Shown here: positions 15,760 through 19,989 of the stretch, one piece after another
How positions within the stretch are numbered: the first letter of the stretch is position 1
Layout of the letters: the number at the start of each line of letters is the position of its first letter
Assembly (NCBI GenBank): GCA_910587575.1
Contig: CAJULU010000065.1
Span: forward strand, 1 to 19,989
Length of the DNA: 19,989 nt
DNA from: an uncultured Dorea sp.
GTDB lineage: Bacteria > Bacillota > Clostridia > Lachnospirales > Lachnospiraceae
Reading direction: 5' to 3'
Made by a program: the position numbers and the translations under genes
The notes under the pieces: model-generated
Seen by the model: only the letters and a program-made list of their open reading frames with translations
Told to the model about the DNA's origin: nothing
The model's database searches: none

Positions 15760-16098
15760 CTACTTTAATCTATACTTACCAAATGCCTTTTCTTCATCTA
15801 AATGCACATCCCGAAAAAAGGCGATAAGCCAGATGATACCCGAGAGAACGGCCGCATTCTGCGAGGCAGTCAGAAAGGACAGAAGGCTTCCGCTGCCTAA
15901 GATCACCGCCCACAGGACGAACGCATTTCTCTGATCCTTGCTCATTCTCTCTGTATCATACTGCTTTCTCTGTTCTTTCGGCATCGTATTAAATCCGGCG
16001 ATCAGAATAGCCGCCTTCCCTTTCAGAACAGCAAAGAGAAGCGCCATTCCCAGGAAAATAACACTCCCTCCGCCGCACACCGCTGTCCATGCTGTCAT
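15760..16098 (-). CDS. DUF3784-type small membrane protein
   Basis: A 112-residue protein with three hydrophobic segments (about 8-28, 60-75 and 80-93). Between the first and second lies the hallmark GFNTMPKEQRKQYDTERMSKDQRN, whose first 12 residues identify DUF3784. The biochemical role of this family is unknown. The start is clear: AAGGAGAG 5 nt before the ATG. It sits between the lipoprotein gene and tmk in a co-directional run. Confidence 0.85.
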   Translation of the reverse strand: MTAWTAVCGGGSVIFLGMALLFAVLKGKAAILIAGFNTMPKEQRKQYDTERMSKDQRNAFVLWAVILGSGSLLSFLTASQNAAVLSGIIWLIAFFRDVHLDEEKAFGKYRLK

Positions 16099-16126
16099 GC
16101 TTCTCTCCTTTTCCAGCCGTTTTCCT

Positions 16127-16549
16127 TTATTTTACATAGAATCCGCCTACCTTCATGTCCTCGTCAAAGGATATGGTAAACTGCGCTTTACGCTTCTCAT
16201 ACTTTACTTTTACCACTGCCACTGCGAATTCCTGCTCCGTGTCCTTGTCCCTGCTTCCCGTCACCGTTTCCTTATCGAATTCTTCAAATGCACCCAGATC
16301 TTCCACAATCGGAAGCACCTGTTCTGTCATCATCTCTCTGCCTGCCATGCTCTTCATCACAGAATTCCACTTCTGATCCACAAGGGTATCTATATCCCCT
16401 TCATTCAGAATCTCTATGACTTCCTCTGCCGCAGCCTTCACCTCTTCTTCATCGAATTTGTCCGATAATTTCTGCTTTCCTGCACATCCTGTCAGGATCA
16501 CCGCCAGGATCATGACCCGAATGACATACCCTGTCCATTTTGTTTTCAT
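16127..16549 (-). CDS. Small lipoprotein, resembling DUF3887 proteins
   Basis: A 140-residue exported protein with a short signal peptide and lipobox LTGC; Cys22 is the expected lipidation site, so it is tethered to the outer face of the membrane. The mature part begins with an acidic helix (KFDEEEVKAAAEEVIEIL). It then shows VMKSMAGREMMTEQVLPIVEDLGAF, followed by strands AVAVVKVKYEKRKAQFTISF. This resembles the DUF3887/NTF2-like layout of small Clostridial lipoproteins; the assignment is tentative. The ribosome binding site is GGGAGG. The ligand is unknown. Confidence 0.85.
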   Translation of the reverse strand: MKTKWTGYVIRVMILAVILTGCAGKQKLSDKFDEEEVKAAAEEVIEILNEGDIDTLVDQKWNSVMKSMAGREMMTEQVLPIVEDLGAFEEFDKETVTGSRDKDTEQEFAVAVVKVKYEKRKAQFTISFDEDMKVGGFYVK

Positions 16550-16604
16550 AATGTCCTCCCATCTGATCAGGAACTGCTAATAAAAAACTTTCGCAGGTTA
16601 TTTC

Positions 16605-17477
16605 TCAGCAGTTACCTGTAAACACATACTCCAGATACTTTCCCGCCGTTTCTGCAAGCCGGTACACCAGTTCCACATCCGTTGCCGCCCGGTCTGTCAT
16701 ACGGTACTGCGGGAAAAAACGTGTAATATGGAGCGGTATCTTCTTACCGGCCGACTTCTCCAAAGAGGCAATCCAGAAAGCCTCTTCTTCCATCTCCTCT
16801 TCCTGATCATTCTCCCCCGGCACGATCAAGGTGGTCAGCTCCACATGGCAGGCCCCCGCCGCCCGGGCAATAAATGCTCTGACCGTATCCAGATCCCCTC
16901 CATACTTCCGATACGTCTCCTGCCGGAACGCTTTCAGATCAATATTCATGGCATCCATATAGGGAAGAATCTCCTCCAGGACTTCAAGGGAAGCCGTCCC
17001 GTTTGTAACCAGGACATTCTCCATACCATAATCTTTGACCAGCTTCGCCGTATCACGTACATACTCCCAGCCCACCAGGGGTTCATTATAAGTAAATGCA
17101 ACTCCTGTCTGGGGCATTCTCCTGCTGTACAGAAACGCTTTCTCTGCCAGTTCCTGCGGCGGGAGAAAAATCATGTCCACACTGCCGTCTCCCTGTGCCT
17201 CTGGTTCTTCCTGTTTCCGAAATGCCATGGATATCCCGTGATTCTGACAGAAAGGGCAGCTCAGATTGCACCCGTAGCTTCCTACAGACAAAATCATGCT
17301 GCCCGGCCGGAACATTCGCAGCGGTTTCTTCTCAATCGGATCCAGGGCCAGGGATGTAATCTGCCCGTAATTTTCACACACAATCTTTCCGCCCTCATTC
17401 TTCCTGGCTCTGCATAATCCCCGCTGCCCGGGTTCCAGACTGCATTGGTGCATACATACCTTACATATTGTCCCCAT
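16605..17477 (-). CDS. amrS: AmmeMemoRadiSam system radical SAM enzyme
   Basis: A 290-residue radical SAM protein. The 4Fe-4S motif is YGCNLSCPFCQN with cysteines 70, 74 and 77. A cysteine-rich N-terminal knuckle (C5-x2-C8-x3-C12, then C22) typical of the AmrS family precedes it. GVAFTYNEPLVGWEY and NIDLKAF are further family blocks. It is encoded close to a fused MEMO-AMMECR1 protein, which defines the AmmeMemoRadiSam system; the reaction of that system is not established to my knowledge. The frame extends upstream to 17540, but GGAGG sits 7 nt before the ATG at 17477 (MGTICKVCMHQC), which fits the family start, so the shorter form is preferred. Confidence 0.93.
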   Translation of the reverse strand: MGTICKVCMHQCSLEPGQRGLCRARKNEGGKIVCENYGQITSLALDPIEKKPLRMFRPGSMILSVGSYGCNLSCPFCQNHGISMAFRKQEEPEAQGDGSVDMIFLPPQELAEKAFLYSRRMPQTGVAFTYNEPLVGWEYVRDTAKLVKDYGMENVLVTNGTASLEVLEEILPYMDAMNIDLKAFRQETYRKYGGDLDTVRAFIARAAGACHVELTTLIVPGENDQEEEMEEEAFWIASLEKSAGKKIPLHITRFFPQYRMTDRAATDVELVYRLAETAGKYLEYVFTGNC

Positions 17478-17541
17478 GATTTCCCTCCTTACCAGAACCG
17501 TATCCAGATCAAAAGATATCTGCTTTCTTGTACCTGCCATA

Positions 17542-17844
17542 TTAGTATACCGGTTCTGCGTAAACTTTTAAAATATCACAATTTTCGCCTGGCTCATCAT
17601 AATCCAGCCATTTCCAAGATGCAACCTGGCTTCTGAAGCCTTCCATATCAGCCAGATCTGCAACGCCAAGATCCAGACATGGATACGCTTCTTCATCTCC
17701 CTCAAAAATCAGACAATAGGGTTCATTGCTGCTGTTTCTGACGTTTCCTGCCCGGTTTACAAAGGCACCCTCCGCTATTTTTCTAAGCCTTGCCAGACTC
17801 TCTTTACTGACATTCTTCTTCAGCTCAATCACTGTGCTATACAT
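17542..17844 (-). CDS. Hypothetical protein, 100 residues, in the AmmeMemoRadiSam cluster
   Basis: A soluble protein with a basic N-terminal helix (ELKKNVSKESLARLRKIAEG) and a C-terminal half with conserved-looking aromatic positions (SWKWLDYDEPGENCDIL). No family is recognised. AGGAGG precedes the ATG, and it lies between amrS and the MEMO-AMMECR1 gene (17 nt from the latter), so it is probably co-transcribed with both. It could be an accessory of that system or simply a passenger. Confidence 0.82.
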   Translation of the reverse strand: MYSTVIELKKNVSKESLARLRKIAEGAFVNRAGNVRNSSNEPYCLIFEGDEEAYPCLDLGVADLADMEGFRSQVASWKWLDYDEPGENCDILKVYAEPVY

Positions 17845-17861
17845 TACCTTATAACCTCCTG

Positions 17862-19244
17862 CTAATAATGCCGGATCACCTCGAATCTTTCCAGCTGCGC
17901 TTCTTCCTGCTCCCCAATTCCCGCCTTCTGCTTTGCAATCCGAATCTGATCTTCCACCGTGTCAATCCCATCAAGGTTCGGAAGCAGCAGCCCCCGGCGG
18001 TATCCTCTGGTTACTACCACGCCGTACCGTTTTACATCTAACTGATCCGGGGAATCTATCTTCTGCGTTTCTCCCAGCACATCCACACTGATGGTCAGCT
18101 TCTCCAGTTCCTCCGGCCCGACCGGGGAGAATCTGGGGTCGCTTGACGACGCACTGACGGCATTCTCTACAATCTCCTCTGCAACATTACCACGTACCGC
18201 CTGAATCGTGCCGATACATCCCCGGAGCTGTCCTTCCTTCTTTATGGAAACGAATACCCCTGCCCGGCTTTCATACATCTCACCCGGCAGTCCTTCCGGT
18301 ATCTTTCGTTTCTTTCCGGTACGCACATACTCCTCGATGGTCTGTCTGGCCAGCTGTACATACTCATCTTCCCTTGACCTCTGTTCCAGAATACGTTTCC
18401 GTTCCTTCTCCTCATACTGATCCTTAAAATTCCGCTCCGGATTCCTCCCCTGTATCTCGTATACACAGATTCCATAGCCCACGCCAAAGGGTCCTTCATA
18501 GGAAAGCCGCTGCGCCTTCACACCGGTTCTGTCCAGCACTCCCGCCATGACCGTAAAGGAACGATGCCCGCACTCTCCCGCCTTCTCACAGAAATCCTCT
18601 GGGAATTCCAGAAGCTTCCCAAAGTCCCCGCTTCCCATCACTTCCATAATCCGGCGGTCATATTCCGGGCCTTCTTCCTTATATCCATAAGGCCCTTCCG
18701 GGGTAAGCCTGTGCGACAGATCCCCGCTGGCAATCAGTACCGCATTCCTATCAAGAACTTCTGCGGTTTCTTTGATACGCCGGCCCAGCTCATAATGCGC
18801 TGCAAGGGAAAGCCCCGACAAACCGATTCTTACCAGACGATATTCCAGCCAGTACTGATTCACGAAATACAATGGCACCATGGTTCCATGATCCAGTCTC
18901 CGATCACGCTCTCCGGCTGTGCCTGCAGGAATGTCACCCGCCATGGCAAGTTTACTGAGATTCTCTGTGAACTCCGTGTCATAAGGGATCTCCATCTTCA
19001 CCTGACCGGCACGGAACTGTCCGAAGTCTCCTCTTCCAATATTCCCCGGTGAAATATGGAAATAGTCCGCATACATGATCTGATGAGGGGAAACCAGCAC
19101 AATCGTCTCCGGTTTCAGCCCTGCAATCCTGCGTCCTACCTCATGGTATGCGCAAACCGTATTCTGTATATGGCCTTCCTCACCCCTGCCTATCTCCGGT
19201 ATGATCAGCGGCGGATGAGGAACCATAAAAGCTCCTGTGATCAT
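17862..19244 (-). CDS. Fused MEMO-like/AMMECR1 protein of the AmmeMemoRadiSam system
   Basis: A 460-residue two-domain protein. The N-terminal half (about 1-270) is MEMO-like, of the LigB/class III dioxygenase fold, with GAFMVPHPPLIIPEIGRG at the start. Putative metal-site histidines appear in VSPHQ, LDHGTMVPL and SGDLSHR, and a Cys-His pair in ECGHRSF. The C-terminal half (about 285-460) is an AMMECR1 domain with its invariant LRGCIGT, then SSSDPRFSPV and LTISVDVL. In many genomes these are two genes; here they form one polypeptide. An upstream start at 19286 exists, but AAGGAGG lies 8 nt before the ATG at 19244. The neighbouring radical SAM gene suggests a shared pathway whose substrate is unknown. 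Confidence 0.93.
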   Translation of the reverse strand: MITGAFMVPHPPLIIPEIGRGEEGHIQNTVCAYHEVGRRIAGLKPETIVLVSPHQIMYADYFHISPGNIGRGDFGQFRAGQVKMEIPYDTEFTENLSKLAMAGDIPAGTAGERDRRLDHGTMVPLYFVNQYWLEYRLVRIGLSGLSLAAHYELGRRIKETAEVLDRNAVLIASGDLSHRLTPEGPYGYKEEGPEYDRRIMEVMGSGDFGKLLEFPEDFCEKAGECGHRSFTVMAGVLDRTGVKAQRLSYEGPFGVGYGICVYEIQGRNPERNFKDQYEEKERKRILEQRSREDEYVQLARQTIEEYVRTGKKRKIPEGLPGEMYESRAGVFVSIKKEGQLRGCIGTIQAVRGNVAEEIVENAVSASSSDPRFSPVGPEELEKLTISVDVLGETQKIDSPDQLDVKRYGVVVTRGYRRGLLLPNLDGIDTVEDQIRIAKQKAGIGEQEEAQLERFEVIRHY

Positions 19245-19318
19245 TTTTATGGCCTCCTTTAACATAGAGTTTTCATCTCTTTCCACGTAATCAGTTTATC
19301 ATAGAAAGACCGCTGAAT

Positions 19319-19891
19319 CTATTCTTTTCCAAAATTCTTTTCGTACTTCTCTTTCAGCCTTCGGATTCCTATCCCGCAATGGATGAACAGCCCCATATAT
19401 AGTACGAAAAGTACACCAAATATAACCGTCAGTGCCTTTGATGACACGTGCCCCCACTCCATCCAGCTGAAATACTGAATGAAAAGCTGCGGCACCAGGC
19501 AGCACAGGAACACGCACAGAAGCGGTATCATTCTCCGCTTAAAAATGCGCTGGACCATCTCAAGTCTTGACTCATTGTCACTAAAGATCTCCGTATCCTC
19601 CTCCATGCTGCCGGCAGGTTTCCGAAAATAACTGAATCCGTTTACCTCGAACAGATATTCCCATCCATAGTCATAGTACATCTGGAGATATCCTGTTTTC
19701 TCCCCTCTTACCGCCTGGTCAAAATCCAGCCTGTACACCACATTCTCTGGCGTACATCTGTCAAAGAGGTAAAAACCTGGAAGTACATATCTTTTTATCT
19801 CCCATCCCTCCCTATGCTGCTCTGTCAGAAACTGCTCTTCCTTCTCATAATCCGTAATCGTCCAGAAACGAAACAAGATTCTATCTGCCAT
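19319..19891 (-). CDS. DUF2812 membrane protein, partner of a PadR regulator
   Basis: A 190-residue protein. The N-terminal soluble domain (about 1-110) carries the DUF2812 pattern: FRFWTITDYEKEEQFLTEQ, GWEIKRYVLPGFYLFDRC, VYRLDF and YYDYGWEYLFEVNGFSYFRK. Two membrane segments follow (about 121-140 and 153-172) with a basic C-terminal tail. DUF2812 proteins are commonly encoded right after a PadR-family repressor, as here. The ATG overlaps the last codons of the PadR gene by 11 nt, so translation is coupled. A role in envelope response under PadR control is likely; the exact function is unknown. Confidence 0.9.
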   Translation of the reverse strand: MADRILFRFWTITDYEKEEQFLTEQHREGWEIKRYVLPGFYLFDRCTPENVVYRLDFDQAVRGEKTGYLQMYYDYGWEYLFEVNGFSYFRKPAGSMEEDTEIFSDNESRLEMVQRIFKRRMIPLLCVFLCCLVPQLFIQYFSWMEWGHVSSKALTVIFGVLFVLYMGLFIHCGIGIRRLKEKYEKNFGKE

Positions 19892-19989
19892 TCACATACA
19901 CTCCTTTACTATTCTGATATAATCTTTCAATCCTGTGAAGCTCTATGTCCAGAATCTCCCTTCCAAGCTCCGTAATCAGATACCGCTTG
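19881..19989 (-). CDS. PadR-family transcriptional regulator, C-terminal end only
   Basis: The last 35 codons enter from the right edge: KRYLITELGREILDIELHRI followed by ERLYQNSKGVYVNGR and a TAG at 19883-19881. (R/K)(K/R)Y.ITE.G...L..E..R is the usual wing and C-terminal helix of PadR regulators. Overlap with the DUF2812 gene supports a regulator/membrane-protein operon. The DNA-binding helices lie outside the window. Confidence 0.75.
   Translation of the reverse strand, partial: KRYLITELGREILDIELHRIERLYQNSKGVYVNGR

Noticed and set aside
16555..16615. Terminator between amrS and the lipoprotein gene
   Set aside because: Only a 7-bp pairing (AACTGCT/AGCAGTT) with a very long loop and no proper T tract after the stem.
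16728..17417. Plus-strand ORF of 229 codons
   Set aside because: Antisense shadow of the radical SAM gene amrS.
17478..17540. Upstream start for amrS
   Set aside because: The extra 21 residues have no family match, and the GGAGG site clearly serves the ATG at 17477.
18564..19052. Plus-strand ORF of 162 codons
   Set aside because: Antisense shadow of the MEMO-AMMECR1 gene; no start signals.
19245..19318. Promoter for the MEMO-AMMECR1 gene
   Set aside because: TATGAT could be a -10 but no acceptable -35 lies at the right distance; read-through from upstream is equally possible.

Overview
The window looks like chromosomal DNA from a low-to-mid GC Firmicute, most likely a Lachnospiraceae-type Clostridium. 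Supporting signs are strong AGGAGG-type ribosome binding sites, sigma-A promoters with 17-nt spacers, an Rrf2/cysK/metY cysteine cluster, the PadR-DUF2812 pair, a DUF3784 protein, and a fused MEMO-AMMECR1 protein next to its radical SAM partner. Nearly all genes lie on the minus strand. The plus-strand exceptions are a small P-loop protein (920-1342) and a hypothetical protein (7771-8115).

Layout. 1-646: 5' part of leuS (minus), preceded by a short leader with a sigma-A promoter, a possible 19-codon leader ORF and a terminator-like hairpin (a candidate attenuator). 920-1342: a divergent orphan P-loop protein. 1411-4198: a sulfur-assimilation operon read metY -> cysK -> Rrf2 regulator, with a near-perfect dyad next to the -10 box that is probably the Rrf2 operator. 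4250-7164: a wrecked type III restriction-modification island. Read in the direction of transcription it holds a Cro/XRE regulator reduced to its two ends, a PLD/SNF2-type helicase cut off after Walker A and joined out of frame to the last 36 codons of a type III methyltransferase, an intact YhcG/DUF1016 PD-(D/E)XK nuclease, and a type III Res gene collapsed in frame to its first ~91 and last ~40 residues. 7165-7770: a gene-poor junction with a 60-nt imperfect palindrome.

8182-12661: a trkA-trkH potassium uptake operon that ends in a 547-residue membrane-anchored protein of unknown function. 12890-14965: an EF-G paralogue with altered G3 and G4 motifs. 15071-19244: a minus-strand run of fused MEMO-AMMECR1 protein, 100-aa protein, AmmeMemoRadiSam radical SAM enzyme, lipoprotein, DUF3784 membrane protein and tmk. 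19319-19989: a DUF2812 membrane protein overlapped by the end of a PadR-family regulator.

The most interesting signals are the repeated pattern of internal deletions in the type III island, which spares only the nuclease gene; the candidate leuS attenuator; the Rrf2 operator at the cysteine operon; the uncharacterised AmmeMemoRadiSam cluster; and the unknown protein in the Trk operon. No tRNA, rRNA, CRISPR array or intact mobile element was seen.
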